From the NCBI GenBank assembly GCA_028820695.1, contig JAPPIB010000048.1, positions 1 to 59,776 on the forward strand: a stretch of DNA of 59,776 bases. The letters are read 5' to 3'. A program made the translations under genes and the position numbers. The notes beneath the pieces were generated by a model. It was not told where the DNA came from, did no database searches, and saw nothing but the letters and a program-made list of their open reading frames with translations. Position 1 is the stretch's first letter. Each line of letters opens with the position of its first letter. This document shows, piece by piece, positions 17,288 to 26,993 of the stretch. Origin of the DNA: Acidiferrobacterales bacterium (GTDB taxonomy: Bacteria > Pseudomonadota > Gammaproteobacteria > Arenicellales > JAJDZL01).

Positions 17288-18160
17288 ATGGCCCGCCATC
17301 CTTTCAGAGTAAGCGATCCTGTTTCGTACCTTGCGGCAGACAATCAACCGAGGAAAGGCTACATCGCCTCGATCAGAGGGAGCGTGGCGGAAATCATTGC
17401 TGAGGATGGTTCAGAGCACCGCAAGCACATTTATGCACTGAGACTTCGAGAAGGTGTGAGACCCAAACGTGTATATACCCGAAATCAACTGAAAAAATCC
17501 CAATTCCGCATCGATGATGAAGTTGAATTTACCGATCGCGGGACTAGACGTTCGGGCACGATGGTTCGCAAGAATCCGAAGTACGCCAGGGTCCGGGTCG
17601 GCAACCGATACTGGAACGTACCGTATGCGCAGCTTGAGTCAGTCGGTTCTTCTGAAATCAATTCGGAACGTCGCAAACGCCTAGACACGATCGCCACACA
17701 GGCTGACGAACTGATCCGACACCATGAGCTCGATGAGTGGCGCTTCAACTTCGATTGCGCCAGCCGCCGTCTCGGCCAATGCAATTACACTGACAAAACG
17801 ATCACCATGTCGGAAGAGTTCTGTCTGAACGCAAGCGATAGCGACATCAGGGACACGATCCTGCATGAGATCGCTCATGCACTCGTAGGCCCCGAGCATG
17901 GGCACAGCCATATCTGGCATTCGAAGGCCAAGGAGATCGGTTGCAGCGCAAAGCGGACCCACGATCAGGAATTCACACCGCCCAAACTAATCATGAGCTG
18001 TCAAAACTGCGGCTGGTTTACCGCCCGGCAAGCACACCGCAATCTCGTATGCAAGCACTGTCGGACTCCGGTGACGTACGAATATTACTCGCCTGAGCGT
18101 TGGAAGTCACTGAGTGCCAGCATCAGCAGGTCACTGAGCGGTCCTGATTCATGCGGCTGA
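17288..18160 (+). CDS. SprT-like zinc metalloprotease domain protein with two SH3-like N-terminal repeats
   Basis: The product (about 290 residues from this ATG) has a SprT-like domain around 145-235: HEIAHALVG, then GHSHIWHSKAKEIG. A C-terminal zinc ribbon uses the pairs C-x2-C (SCQNCGW and CKHCRTP). The N-terminal 120 residues contain two similar beta-rich segments, starting FRVSDPVSYL and FRIDDEVEFT, each followed by a basic stretch and a tyrosine/leucine end. SprT relatives cleave DNA-protein crosslinks in eukaryotes; bacterial roles are mostly unknown. An upstream GTG adds 25 residues. The gene overlaps ggt by ten bases. Confidence 0.82.
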   Translation: MARHPFRVSDPVSYLAADNQPRKGYIASIRGSVAEIIAEDGSEHRKHIYALRLREGVRPKRVYTRNQLKKSQFRIDDEVEFTDRGTRRSGTMVRKNPKYARVRVGNRYWNVPYAQLESVGSSEINSERRKRLDTIATQADELIRHHELDEWRFNFDCASRRLGQCNYTDKTITMSEEFCLNASDSDIRDTILHEIAHALVGPEHGHSHIWHSKAKEIGCSAKRTHDQEFTPPKLIMSCQNCGWFTARQAHRNLVCKHCRTPVTYEYYSPERWKSLSASISRSLSGPDSCG

Positions 18161-19872
18161 CTGTCCTTCTCGCTTCTGCACTGCTCGCTCAACTCGCTTC
18201 AGCACAAACCCAGACCGACCCTGAAGCCGAGGGAAACATCCGGGCAAACTTCGCGGTTGAGACACACGAATACATGATCGCGGCCGCCAATCCCATCGCG
18301 GCCGCTGCAGGCGATCAGATCATGGCGGCCGGCGGGTCGGCAGTCGATGCGGCGATTGCCGCCTTGCTGGTCCTGAACGTGGTTGAACCGCAATCAAGCG
18401 GAATCGGTGGCGGTGCGTTCGCACTGGTCCACAGCCCTTCCGGACTGACGAGCTGGGATGCCCGGGAGAAAGCGCCGGCGGGGGTTACGCCCGGACTCTT
18501 TATCGAAAACGGCCTGCCACTGAAGTTTCCTGAAGCCCTGTCTTCCGGCCGCTCCATTGGCGTTCCCGGATTGCTGCGCCTGATGGAAAGATTGCACGGT
18601 CTGCACGGAAAATTACCTTGGGTGGAGCTATTTCAACCGGCAGTCCGTCTGGCACGAGACGGATTTGAGGTCAGCTCCCGTCTGGCCCATTTGCTCGACT
18701 CATATTCCAGCCGTCTGCTGGACTCGGACGCCGCGCAAGTCTTTTTTTCTGAGCAAAAACCATTGTCCGCCGGAAGAATCCTGAAACAGCCGGAACTGGC
18801 GGGCACTCTGGAGCGCATCGCCGAAAACGGCGCGGGATTCTTCTATACGGGCCAGCTGGCACATGACATTGTCGCGGCCGCCAGCCGAAACCCGCGTCCG
18901 GGCACGCTCAGCCTGGATGATCTGGACAGTTACGAAATCATTGAACGGCCGGCAATCTGTCACCCGTTCAGGAAATATCGCATCTGTGGCATGGGACCAC
19001 CGTCTTCCGGTGCGACTACAGTCGGGCAGATTCTCATGTTGCTTGATGAGTTCGAACTGGAAGAATTCAAGGTCGACGAACCGATGCTCTGGCACCTTTT
19101 CGCAAGCGCTTCTCGATTGGCCTACGCCGACCGGGCATACTATCTGGCAGATGCTGATTTCATCAAGGTGCCGGTCAAGGGCCTGCTGGACCGCGACTAC
19201 ATCAGGTCCCGTTCCCAACTCTTCGAATTTCTCAACGCTCCCGAGGAAAAAGCAGTCGCCGGTGAGCCGCCGCAACGATCCGCCGCACGTCAGGCGCCTG
19301 ATCTGCAAGTGGATTTGCCGGGCACCACCCACATTTCGGTAATCGACCGCGATGGTCTTGCGGTGAGCTTGACCGCCTCAATCGAAACCGCATTCGGTTC
19401 CGGCCGGATGGCGGGCGGAGTCCTGCTCAACAGTCAACTGACCGATTTCTCGTTCCGTGCCTGGAGCGGCGATGGCTTGCTCATCGCGAACGCGCCGGCA
19501 GCGGGGAAACGCCCCCGATCGTCCATGTCCCCGACGATTGTCTATTCGGACGACAAACCATTGCTGATTGCCGGATCACCCGGCGGCAACCGAATTCCCG
19601 AATATGTAGCACAGAGTCTGCTCGCGATGCTGGTCTACAATCTTGATCCTGCCGAGGCTTCCGCGTTGCCACACATCTCGCACCGAAACAGCGATCGCAT
19701 CACCGTCGAACCGCACACACCCGCCCGTGTAGTGGATGGGCTTCAAAAATTGGGTTACGAAATCGAAGTCAGGAACCTGACTTCTGGACTGAACATCATT
19801 CAGATTACGCCGGCCGGGGTGCTGATCGGCGGCTCTGATCCTCGGCGCGAAGGTGTGGCAGCGGGCCGTTAG
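18151..19872 (+). CDS. ggt: Gamma-glutamyltransferase (Ggt)
   Basis: Ggt is a self-cleaving periplasmic enzyme that removes glutamate from glutathione and other gamma-glutamyl compounds. It has a signal peptide (MRLTVLLASALLAQLASAQ), substrate-site residues in SGIGGGAFALVHS and the autoprocessing site before Thr392 in PGTTHISV. RSSMSPTIV and the oxyanion SPGG also match. The 573 residues are complete. The start overlaps the SprT gene. A diverged copy of its last codons and downstream hairpin is found about 10.5 kb to the right. Confidence 0.94.
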   Translation: MRLTVLLASALLAQLASAQTQTDPEAEGNIRANFAVETHEYMIAAANPIAAAAGDQIMAAGGSAVDAAIAALLVLNVVEPQSSGIGGGAFALVHSPSGLTSWDAREKAPAGVTPGLFIENGLPLKFPEALSSGRSIGVPGLLRLMERLHGLHGKLPWVELFQPAVRLARDGFEVSSRLAHLLDSYSSRLLDSDAAQVFFSEQKPLSAGRILKQPELAGTLERIAENGAGFFYTGQLAHDIVAAASRNPRPGTLSLDDLDSYEIIERPAICHPFRKYRICGMGPPSSGATTVGQILMLLDEFELEEFKVDEPMLWHLFASASRLAYADRAYYLADADFIKVPVKGLLDRDYIRSRSQLFEFLNAPEEKAVAGEPPQRSAARQAPDLQVDLPGTTHISVIDRDGLAVSLTASIETAFGSGRMAGGVLLNSQLTDFSFRAWSGDGLLIANAPAAGKRPRSSMSPTIVYSDDKPLLIAGSPGGNRIPEYVAQSLLAMLVYNLDPAEASALPHISHRNSDRITVEPHTPARVVDGLQKLGYEIEVRNLTSGLNIIQITPAGVLIGGSDPRREGVAAGR

Positions 19873-19965
19873 TCTTCACGTCGAAATGCCGGCTATGAAA
19901 GCCGCGGCCGGCATTCGCAGCAGTTGAGCCGGTATCAGTTTGCACTGCGAATGGATTCGGCGCGG
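19780..19965 (+). repeat. Left copy of the ggt-tail/fae-tail repeat
   Basis: From the last 30 codons of ggt to about 90 bases past its stop, this aligns almost without gaps to the sequence at about 30.28-30.47 kb, with identity of roughly three quarters by eye. The last part read on the minus strand gives NPFAVQ, similar to the intact Fae end HPFAAHD. This implies a lost fae gene once ended here facing ggt. Confidence 0.75.
19885..19915 (+). terminator. Hairpin downstream of ggt
   Basis: AATGCCGGC pairs perfectly with GCCGGCATT around a 13-base loop, starting 12 bases after the ggt stop. No T-run follows, so it may be an mRNA 3'-end stabiliser or a bidirectional terminator rather than a classical intrinsic one. 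Confidence 0.55.
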
Positions 19966-20100
19966 CAGCTGAATGTCACCAATCACTGCCACCGCTGGAA
20001 CCGGCGTCAAATTGGCATGATTTTGAAATATAGCTTGCTGAAGCTACACCATGGGGAATGACGAAACGCCTTTGTCCCCTTGCATGGATCACAGTTCGCA

Positions 20101-20988
20101 TCAGATCGTTATTGCGCCTTCATAGTAAGGTAACTTATCGACTCTCGGGGTATAGGTTCCTTCTTCAATGCATTGGTATACATGTGCTGCAATGTCTTCC
20201 ATTCTGGCAAACCAGACATCGCCCTTGCCATTCATGTAGTCAATAAGTTCAACAACCTTCTCCCATCGCGCCAGTCTTCCTGAGGCAAACGGATGCCAGA
20301 CTGTGACCCATAAACCGCCGTGTTTGTACATGGCATCAAATTCATCTCTGAACACATCCATGCCCCGAGTGGGAGACTGCAGTGGCATCATATAGTTCAA
20401 ATCAATTGAGTGAACAAACTGTGGCCAGTCGTCCATGCCCCAGTAAGACGGCAATTCCAGCAGTCGGCCTTTGTCCGTTGTAAGCAAATACGGAATATCG
20501 TCACCCATCAGTGAAGCGTCGTAACTGAATCCCTCATCAATGAGAAAATCTATTGATGAATCGGAAAAGTTATAAAGTGGGGCCCTCCATCCGCGAGGCC
20601 TTTGTCCGGTGACATTCTCAATAACGTCGATTCCGCGTTTCAACCAGTACAATTCTTCGTCTGGAGCAAGCGTGTTTGGATTTTCGTGGATATAACCGTG
20701 ATGTGCCACTTCGTGGCCACCGTCCACCATTGCCTTTACCGATGGCGTGTATTGCTCTATGCACCAAGCTGGCACATAAAAGGTTTGTTGGATGTCGAAT
20801 TCCTTGTAACTTTGCAGGATTCGCTGAACGGCCACTTCCGGGCCGTATCGCAACATCGACAAAGCCGATACTCGCCGATGAGCATTTTCGGGATGCTCTA
20901 GATGGATTATGCTATCGGCATCCATATCGAAAGTAAAGGCAACGGCACAGCGTTTATTTTCCGGCCACGGTACTGGATTTGAAATCAT
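20101..20988 (-). CDS. CE4/NodB-fold deacetylase or amidohydrolase (PuuE/polysaccharide deacetylase-like)
   Basis: This 295-residue enzyme has the NodB metal site: FTFDMDAD near the N-terminus, HEVAHHGYIHENP (two His ligands), RGWRAPLYNFS and the C-terminal VTVWHPFASG. There is no signal peptide, so it should be cytoplasmic. That fits amidases such as allantoinase PuuE better than cell-wall deacetylases. It ends a same-strand unit with the hydroxylase subunits and ABC importer, suggesting it opens or deformylates a product of the hydroxylase (inference). Confidence 0.82.
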   Translation of the reverse strand: MISNPVPWPENKRCAVAFTFDMDADSIIHLEHPENAHRRVSALSMLRYGPEVAVQRILQSYKEFDIQQTFYVPAWCIEQYTPSVKAMVDGGHEVAHHGYIHENPNTLAPDEELYWLKRGIDVIENVTGQRPRGWRAPLYNFSDSSIDFLIDEGFSYDASLMGDDIPYLLTTDKGRLLELPSYWGMDDWPQFVHSIDLNYMMPLQSPTRGMDVFRDEFDAMYKHGGLWVTVWHPFASGRLARWEKVVELIDYMNGKGDVWFARMEDIAAHVYQCIEEGTYTPRVDKLPYYEGAITI

Positions 20989-21030
20989 ATCGACTCCATT
21001 TCGCTCAAAATTGATGACACAAAATGCCAG

Positions 21031-23445
21031 CTAGACATTTCCCAAAGCCCGTGTGACACGTTCCGGTGTCATGGGCAAATCGACCCAAACTCCGATTGCG
21101 TTGTAGACCGCTTGCGAAACAGCCGAGATCGACGCGGCAATTGGAGCCTCACCAGCCCCGCGTGCTCCGAATGGTCCAACCGGATCGTATGAATCACCGA
21201 ACATGACTTCCGCTTTATGCGGAAAATCTGCCACCCTGAGCAGTTTGTAGTCAAGCAAGTTCGCGTTTTTGATCGCACCGGTATTCTCATCAAACACCAG
21301 GTGCTCATATAGAGCGAACCCAGCTCCGCATATCGCACCACCGATAACCTGGTTCTTCAATACTTGCGGATTCACCACTGTGCCGCTGTCCTGGCATGCC
21401 AGGTAATCGAGAAGTGCGACTTGTCCGGTTTCAATGTCAACTTCCACCTCGACAAACTGCGCTCCAAAGTGTCTTGCAAATGTCGTCGACGGCGGCATCG
21501 GAACAGCAGGACGACCAGTGATCGAGGAGGTCTGCCCCAAGGTATCTGATCGATACATGTTCAATACGTCCGAAATAGAAACCGAATCAGATGAATTGCT
21601 CTTTCGGTGAATGAATCCCTCCGTAATTTCCAATTCATCTGAGACCGAGTCCTTGAACACGTCCATGGCTGCAATCTCAAGCAGTTGTCTTTTTGCATCG
21701 CGCGTCGCTTCCCGCGTCGCCCAGCCGACCCGAAACATGGTGTTGCTTGCCAAAGAGCCGTGACTCCATGGACAGGAATCCGTATCGCCGGTTTCCACTT
21801 CAACCATTGACATGGGCAATCCCATTTCTTCGGCTGCAACCTGGGCTTGTGTAGTTTCGCTCCCCTGTCCCTGTCTTCCCACGCTGCAATGTACTTTCAA
21901 ACTTCCATCCGGATTGAGCCTGACCATGGCAGATGCATTGCCTTCGAATTCCACGCCGCATACGTGAGCTCCGGTTCCGACTCCGACGGCACGATGCTTG
22001 ACACCATCGACGCTGGAGGGCTTGCCCCATCCGTTCCATCGTTCGGCCCAGCCAAAACGCTTGGCGCCGCGTCTGAGAATTTCTTCTGTTGACCCGCTTG
22101 AAAGATGAAACGGCTTAGGCCACCGGTCACGATATTCTTCGGGTAAAGCGGCGAGATATTCCTCGACGCTGTCGTGATGCAGATTGTCTTTCGAATGCTG
22201 CATTCTCAACTCATCGCCAGGTTTGATCTGGTTTTTGATTCTGAACTCGACCGGATCCATGCCGACCTTTTCGGCGAGCTGGTTGCACATACGTTCAACA
22301 CTGGCGCCAAGAGTACAGTCTCCAACACCCCGCATGCAGCCAGCGGTCAGTAGATTGGTATTGATTCCGTGAATTGCATAATGGCCGTGTAACGCCTTCC
22401 CCCACATATCAACGCAGAAGAATCCGACATCATCCTTGAAGCCATATCCGCCGTTATCGATCAGATGGTCGATTTTCGCTACGGTCAGTTGCCCATCGGA
22501 AGTGCACCCCATCAGTCCACGGGTTCTTTCCATGTGGCGACGTTTGACCGAATTCATGCATTCTTCATTATCAAGTTCGATTTTCACAGGCCGACGCACT
22601 TTCTGTGCGAGCAATACGGTGATCATCATGAAGTTGTTACTCCACCACTGCCCGAACGAACTTCCGGCAGGAAGCGCCATTACGCGAATCTTGCTCAACG
22701 GAATGCCAAGCGCCTCATGTACTCCGTCCCGCGTTTCGGTCGGCGTCTGTGAAGATGTCCAAAGCGTCACTTTGTCCCCCATCCACTCTGCAATGGCAGC
22801 GTTGCGACCGATGGAGGCATAATGCTGACTGTGATAAAAGATGTCACACTCTACCGTATGGTCAGCTAAGTCATGACCTTCCTCCGTATCGCCCCAACGG
22901 ACGACATAGGGATCTCTTTCATTGCCCTCTTCCCGAATTTGAGGGGCGTCCGGTTTTCTCGCTTCCTCCATGTCAAACACCGCATCCAAGAGTTCGTATT
23001 CCACTTCGATGAGTTCGATGGCTCTTTGCGCAATTTCCTCTGTTGTCGCAGCCACGGCCGCAAGATCATCACCTACAAATCTTCCAACACCGTCCAACAC
23101 CTTTCCTCGATAGTTGAACCATGCAGCTTCCCAATCATTTTGCGGGACGTCCTCGTGAGTCAAAACGCCAACAACTCCAGGAAGAGCCTCAGCTTTGCTG
23201 GTGTCGATTTTTCGGATGCGGGCATGCGCGTGCGGACAACGCAAAATCTTGCCATGCACCATGTTTTGCACGGTCATGTCGACCGCATACTTCAACGACC
23301 CGGTCACCTTTTCCACAGCGTCCTTGACAGGAAATCCACGACCAATCACTTTCATGCCGTTGACCTGGTCAGACATACCGCCTTGTACACCGAATATCGG
23401 TTTGGGTGTGCCATTTGGGAAGTTTTCGTCTATCTTGTATTTCAT
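21031..23445 (-). CDS. Xanthine dehydrogenase family molybdenum-binding large subunit
   Basis: This 804-residue chain has the aldehyde-oxidase a/b-hammerhead domain first (about 40-160, VKDAVEKVTGSLKYAVDM) and then two molybdopterin-binding domains. The catalytic Glu is in GPFGARGAGEAPI near the C-terminus. The loop usually reading GGGFG is SSFGQWWSN, and the later loop carries GCMRGVGDCT, so the active-site entrance differs from characterised CoxL, XdhB and nicotinate enzymes. It should form an (alpha-beta-gamma)2 hydroxylase with the next two gene products. Substrate unknown; an N-heterocycle is a reasonable guess. Confidence 0.9.
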   Translation of the reverse strand: MKYKIDENFPNGTPKPIFGVQGGMSDQVNGMKVIGRGFPVKDAVEKVTGSLKYAVDMTVQNMVHGKILRCPHAHARIRKIDTSKAEALPGVVGVLTHEDVPQNDWEAAWFNYRGKVLDGVGRFVGDDLAAVAATTEEIAQRAIELIEVEYELLDAVFDMEEARKPDAPQIREEGNERDPYVVRWGDTEEGHDLADHTVECDIFYHSQHYASIGRNAAIAEWMGDKVTLWTSSQTPTETRDGVHEALGIPLSKIRVMALPAGSSFGQWWSNNFMMITVLLAQKVRRPVKIELDNEECMNSVKRRHMERTRGLMGCTSDGQLTVAKIDHLIDNGGYGFKDDVGFFCVDMWGKALHGHYAIHGINTNLLTAGCMRGVGDCTLGASVERMCNQLAEKVGMDPVEFRIKNQIKPGDELRMQHSKDNLHHDSVEEYLAALPEEYRDRWPKPFHLSSGSTEEILRRGAKRFGWAERWNGWGKPSSVDGVKHRAVGVGTGAHVCGVEFEGNASAMVRLNPDGSLKVHCSVGRQGQGSETTQAQVAAEEMGLPMSMVEVETGDTDSCPWSHGSLASNTMFRVGWATREATRDAKRQLLEIAAMDVFKDSVSDELEITEGFIHRKSNSSDSVSISDVLNMYRSDTLGQTSSITGRPAVPMPPSTTFARHFGAQFVEVEVDIETGQVALLDYLACQDSGTVVNPQVLKNQVIGGAICGAGFALYEHLVFDENTGAIKNANLLDYKLLRVADFPHKAEVMFGDSYDPVGPFGARGAGEAPIAASISAVSQAVYNAIGVWVDLPMTPERVTRALGNV

Positions 23446-23457
23446 CTCTCACCTCGC

Positions 23458-23949
23458 CTAGTGTTGTTCCTTCGTATCCGGATGATTCAAGCGCAACCTT
23501 TCGGCTGCATTCATTACGGACTTTACGATGTAGGGGTAAGCACCGCAACGACAGATATTTCCGCTCATTGCGAAAGCAACCTCATCCTCGGTCGGATCAG
23601 GATTTTCTTCCAGAAAAGCCTTTGCGCTTAAAATGAATCCGGGAGTGCAAAACGCACATTGAAATCCTTGCTCTTCGATGAAGGCTTCCTGAATCGGATG
23701 CAAATTATCCGGCGTTCCCAATCCTTCAATCGTCAAAATTTCCTTGTCTTCGCCCTGGTGTGCCAGCATCATGCAAGAGGTCATGGGTTCTCCATCGACC
23801 AAAATGGTACAAGACCCGCATTCGCCTTCAGCACAGGAGACTCGAACTCCATACAATCCGAGCTGATTACGCAACAGGTCCGCCAGCGTAAGGTTTGCCG
23901 GGCTATCCATCACGACCGTGTCGCCATTGACATTCAATTTAATTTTCAT
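23458..23949 (-). CDS. Two-[2Fe-2S] small subunit of the molybdenum hydroxylase
   Basis: The 163-residue protein has a plant-type [2Fe-2S] domain (SCAEGECGSCTILVDG, then SC) and an all-helical [2Fe-2S] domain (CAFCTPGF and NICRCGAYPYI). It transfers electrons from the molybdenum site to FAD. It lies 12 bases upstream of the large subunit and overlaps the FAD subunit gene by four bases, so the three subunits are made together. Confidence 0.95.
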   Translation of the reverse strand: MKIKLNVNGDTVVMDSPANLTLADLLRNQLGLYGVRVSCAEGECGSCTILVDGEPMTSCMMLAHQGEDKEILTIEGLGTPDNLHPIQEAFIEEQGFQCAFCTPGFILSAKAFLEENPDPTEDEVAFAMSGNICRCGAYPYIVKSVMNAAERLRLNHPDTKEQH

Positions 23950-24830
23950 TGATCCATGCCTCTTAACTGTTCAACGCAATCCTTGATGCATCTGGCGGTC
24001 ATCACCTTGATCATGGCTTGCCTGTACTGCGCACTCGCACGCACATCCGATATTGGCTTGCCGTCCAACGATGCGATCTCACCCGCTTCGTCCATATCAC
24101 TTTGCGATATCGATTCTATGGACTTTCCTTGAAGAAACTTTTCCGCCGCCGGAGACCTGACAACAATTGGAGCGACTGCGCCCAATGCCACTCCGGCACG
24201 CGTGATCGTATTGGACCGATCCACTGAAATTGATGTCGATGCATTGACCAGTGCGATATCAACGACAGTTCGGTCTATTCGGTGGTATCTGGCCGCCTTG
24301 CGCTGATTTTCAGGCAGTGGAATCACAATCGTCGATAACAAATCATCTGCGACAACTGTCTTATTGACACCTTTGAAAAATTGGTCCATCGGAACTGTAC
24401 GAGTTCCGTTTTCGGTGGCGATTTCAGCCAAGCTATCCATAGCAATGAAAGGTGGCGTCAAGTCTGCGGCAGGAGAGGCGTTAATCAAGTTGCCCCCGAC
24501 TGTAGCCAGTGTTCGAGTTTGCGGTGTACACATCAACTTGGTAACATCACTCAACGTCTTTAGGATGTGATGTTGGTCTGCGGCGCGTTCAAGTGTTGAC
24601 AGGCTTACCAGCGCACCTATTCGGATACTGTCTTTTCCTACTGCGATGTCGCTCATCTCATTCAGATAAGTAATATCGATGCAATAGGAAAACTGATCGA
24701 TCTCACGGTGCCAGCGAAGCACCATGTCCGTACCGCCAGCCCAGAACTTTGCCCGATCTCCGAATTCAGATTTCATCTGTAACGCTTCTTTGGTCGAACC
24801 AGGCCTTAAGTATTCAAAATGTGATTCCAT
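23946..24830 (-). CDS. FAD-binding medium subunit of the molybdenum hydroxylase
   Basis: A 294-residue CoxM/XdhC-type flavoprotein. It has an N-terminal FEYLRPGSTKEAL, the FAD-pyrophosphate motif KFWAGGTDMV and the second FAD motif ATVGGNLINASPAADL. It passes electrons to an unknown acceptor. It starts 136 bases after the binding-protein gene, so there may be an internal promoter in that gap. Confidence 0.93.
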   Translation of the reverse strand: MESHFEYLRPGSTKEALQMKSEFGDRAKFWAGGTDMVLRWHREIDQFSYCIDITYLNEMSDIAVGKDSIRIGALVSLSTLERAADQHHILKTLSDVTKLMCTPQTRTLATVGGNLINASPAADLTPPFIAMDSLAEIATENGTRTVPMDQFFKGVNKTVVADDLLSTIVIPLPENQRKAARYHRIDRTVVDIALVNASTSISVDRSNTITRAGVALGAVAPIVVRSPAAEKFLQGKSIESISQSDMDEAGEIASLDGKPISDVRASAQYRQAMIKVMTARCIKDCVEQLRGMDQ

Positions 24831-24966
24831 AGCACTAACCTTCTCGCTAATTTAAGTCTTCGAAATTTTTCCATTGGTCATTCGATTGCGGCAGCAGGGT
24901 CGAATGCGGCATGAGCAAAAACTGACGAGTTTCTGAGCAAGCCGTCATTCGACCTATCCGTTGCGC

Positions 24967-26112
24967 CTAGGGCTCCAGTCGCCCTATCCACAAATTGGAA
25001 TTCAGATCACTGTGAACGCCTGCTGCATACAGCGCTTCAATGATTGAACTGTCCGTTCCATCGGCAAAAGATATCGTGCTGTCAATGACCTGCGCTTCCT
25101 GGTAAATTTCATTGAATAAGTCCCAGGTCGACTCCAGATATCCTGCTTCACAGTCCGAGTCACTGCCTACAAGCGCACCCCATCCGCTGTCTTCAGCCGG
25201 CGGTTGTTCCACGCCCTCTGGAAGAGAACTGCAGACCGGTTGCCCGTCACCAATTCCCAGTGCGCCTAGGTTTTGGTTCAAGTTGAGCATCAACGCTCCT
25301 GCTTGTGTGAGCCGGACGTCAGCTTCCGGCCAATCGAGTCCTTTTGCGACAATGGCATTACCCTCGTCGGGGTTCTGCTTCCACCAATCGATAGCCTCAA
25401 ACCATGCGCGAATCAACTCTTTCGCAACCTGTGGAGATTCATCCAGAAAGTTTTGACTGCAAGCAATCGAGTCGGAAATCAAACCCCGCTCCCAGGTTTT
25501 GTCTGTGAGACTTGTCTTGAGCACGTGCGAACCCTCGAGTTGCAGCGACTGCTCGGTAAACGGGACAAAATTCACATCGACATCAAGATTTCCGCTCACG
25601 AACGCCGCCGCGGCGTCCTGGGGCAGCATGATGCTGTGTCTCGCAGCATCGTAAGCCAGCCCGGCTCGCTTTAAGGTCAACAGCATCCACATATGATTCA
25701 GGAATCCGTAGTCGGCAGCATAGGTTCGACCGTTGAGGTCTGCATCAGTTTTCACATCAGCAACAGCAATCATTTGGTCTAACCCGTATGACATCAGCGG
25801 CACAGCAACATGCCGGACTGGAACCTCTGCAGCAGCGGTGACCACAGTCGAGTCCATGGTTGTCATGATGCAATGGATATCACCGCTGGAAAGACCAGCG
25901 TTTCGTGCAGTGATGTCTTCAATTATCTGCACGTCAACTTCGATATTGTCTGCGAATCCTTTCTCATTGACGATGTACCACCCTCCGTAGACCGAAACCG
26001 AAATGATCGAGACTACGACTTTCTCCTTTGCACTGATAGCCGGCGGAACCAGCAGCATAAGCATCACTGCCATGCAACCGATAATCCGGGCAACTGTGTT
26101 TGAACATCTCAT
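24967..26112 (-). CDS. ABC transporter substrate-binding protein (NMT1/SsuA-like)
   Basis: A protein of about 381 residues with a clear signal peptide (hydrophobic IIGCMAVMLMLLVPPAISA) followed by a periplasmic-binding fold of the nitrate/sulfonate/thiamine-precursor group. I chose the ATG eight bases after GGAGGTG rather than one nine codons upstream. With the adjacent ATPase and permease it makes an importer for a small organic solute. The linked hydroxylase suggests the ligand is the hydroxylase substrate. Confidence 0.88.
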   Translation of the reverse strand: MRCSNTVARIIGCMAVMLMLLVPPAISAKEKVVVSIISVSVYGGWYIVNEKGFADNIEVDVQIIEDITARNAGLSSGDIHCIMTTMDSTVVTAAAEVPVRHVAVPLMSYGLDQMIAVADVKTDADLNGRTYAADYGFLNHMWMLLTLKRAGLAYDAARHSIMLPQDAAAAFVSGNLDVDVNFVPFTEQSLQLEGSHVLKTSLTDKTWERGLISDSIACSQNFLDESPQVAKELIRAWFEAIDWWKQNPDEGNAIVAKGLDWPEADVRLTQAGALMLNLNQNLGALGIGDGQPVCSSLPEGVEQPPAEDSGWGALVGSDSDCEAGYLESTWDLFNEIYQEAQVIDSTISFADGTDSSIIEALYAAGVHSDLNSNLWIGRLEP

Positions 26113-26172
26113 TTTGACACCTCCATTTTGCTGGGTCATAAAAACTATATATTTCTCACACGACTGCTCAAT

Positions 26173-26982
26173 TCAGTCTAATTCTTGTATTTCCTCCCTC
26201 ATCCAAGCAAACAACTGGGCTTCGATCTTCGCATACTCTGGCAACACCAGCATGTCTTCCTTGCGGGCGAACCTTTTTCCGTTTTTGAATTCAAGAACAA
26301 CGTCGTGTTTTACCCGCCCTGGATTACTGCTAAAAAATACGACCCGGTCCGCCAGATAAATGGCTTCCTGTATGTCGTGGGTAACAAGAATTACTGTCTT
26401 TTCCTCTTGGGATAAGATTTCAATCATCATTTCCTGCATCTCCCATCGAACCTGGGCGTCCAATGCTCCGAAAGGCTCATCCATCAGCAAGACCTGTGGA
26501 TTCTGCGCGAGAGTCCTGGCGATAGCGACACGCTGCTTCATGCCACCTGACAGTTCTGCAGGATAGGAATGTGCAAATTTCCCGAGGTGAAAGCTTTCGA
26601 GAAGTTTCATCGCCCGTTCCCGCGCTTCGGTTTTTGGTACTTTCAAGATATTCAGCCCGTACTCGACATTCCCCAGTGCTGTCAACCACGGAAAGGAGGT
26701 ATAGGCCTGAAAAATCATTCCCCGATCCGGTCCAGGCCCATCAATGGGTTTTCCGTCTGCAAAAATCTGGCCTTCCGTAGCCTCCTCAAGACCGGAAATC
26801 AGGCGTAACACAGTCGTCTTGCCACAGCCCGAAGGTCCGACAAGTGCGGTCACTTGTGACTTCATGAAATCCAGGGAAACATCTTCTAAAGCAGTAAATT
26901 TACCGCCTAGATAACGCCTGGTCGCGCCGACACAGCGAATTACAGGCTCGCTGGAAGAATCAGTTGCAGCGTTGGTGTTCAT
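26173..26982 (-). CDS. ABC transporter ATPase (SsuB/TauB-like)
   Basis: A 269-residue ATPase: Walker A GPSGCGKTT, Q-loop FQAYTSFPW, signature LSGGMKQRV, Walker B VLLMDEPFGALD and H-loop VTHD. It belongs to the nitrate/sulfonate/bicarbonate family. The start chosen, MNTNAATDSS, overlaps nothing and sits 11 bases after the permease gene. It works with the neighbouring permease and binding protein. Confidence 0.92.
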   Translation of the reverse strand: MNTNAATDSSSEPVIRCVGATRRYLGGKFTALEDVSLDFMKSQVTALVGPSGCGKTTVLRLISGLEEATEGQIFADGKPIDGPGPDRGMIFQAYTSFPWLTALGNVEYGLNILKVPKTEARERAMKLLESFHLGKFAHSYPAELSGGMKQRVAIARTLAQNPQVLLMDEPFGALDAQVRWEMQEMMIEILSQEEKTVILVTHDIQEAIYLADRVVFFSSNPGRVKHDVVLEFKNGKRFARKEDMLVLPEYAKIEAQLFAWMREEIQELD

Positions 26983-26993
26983 CGACGATTTGA

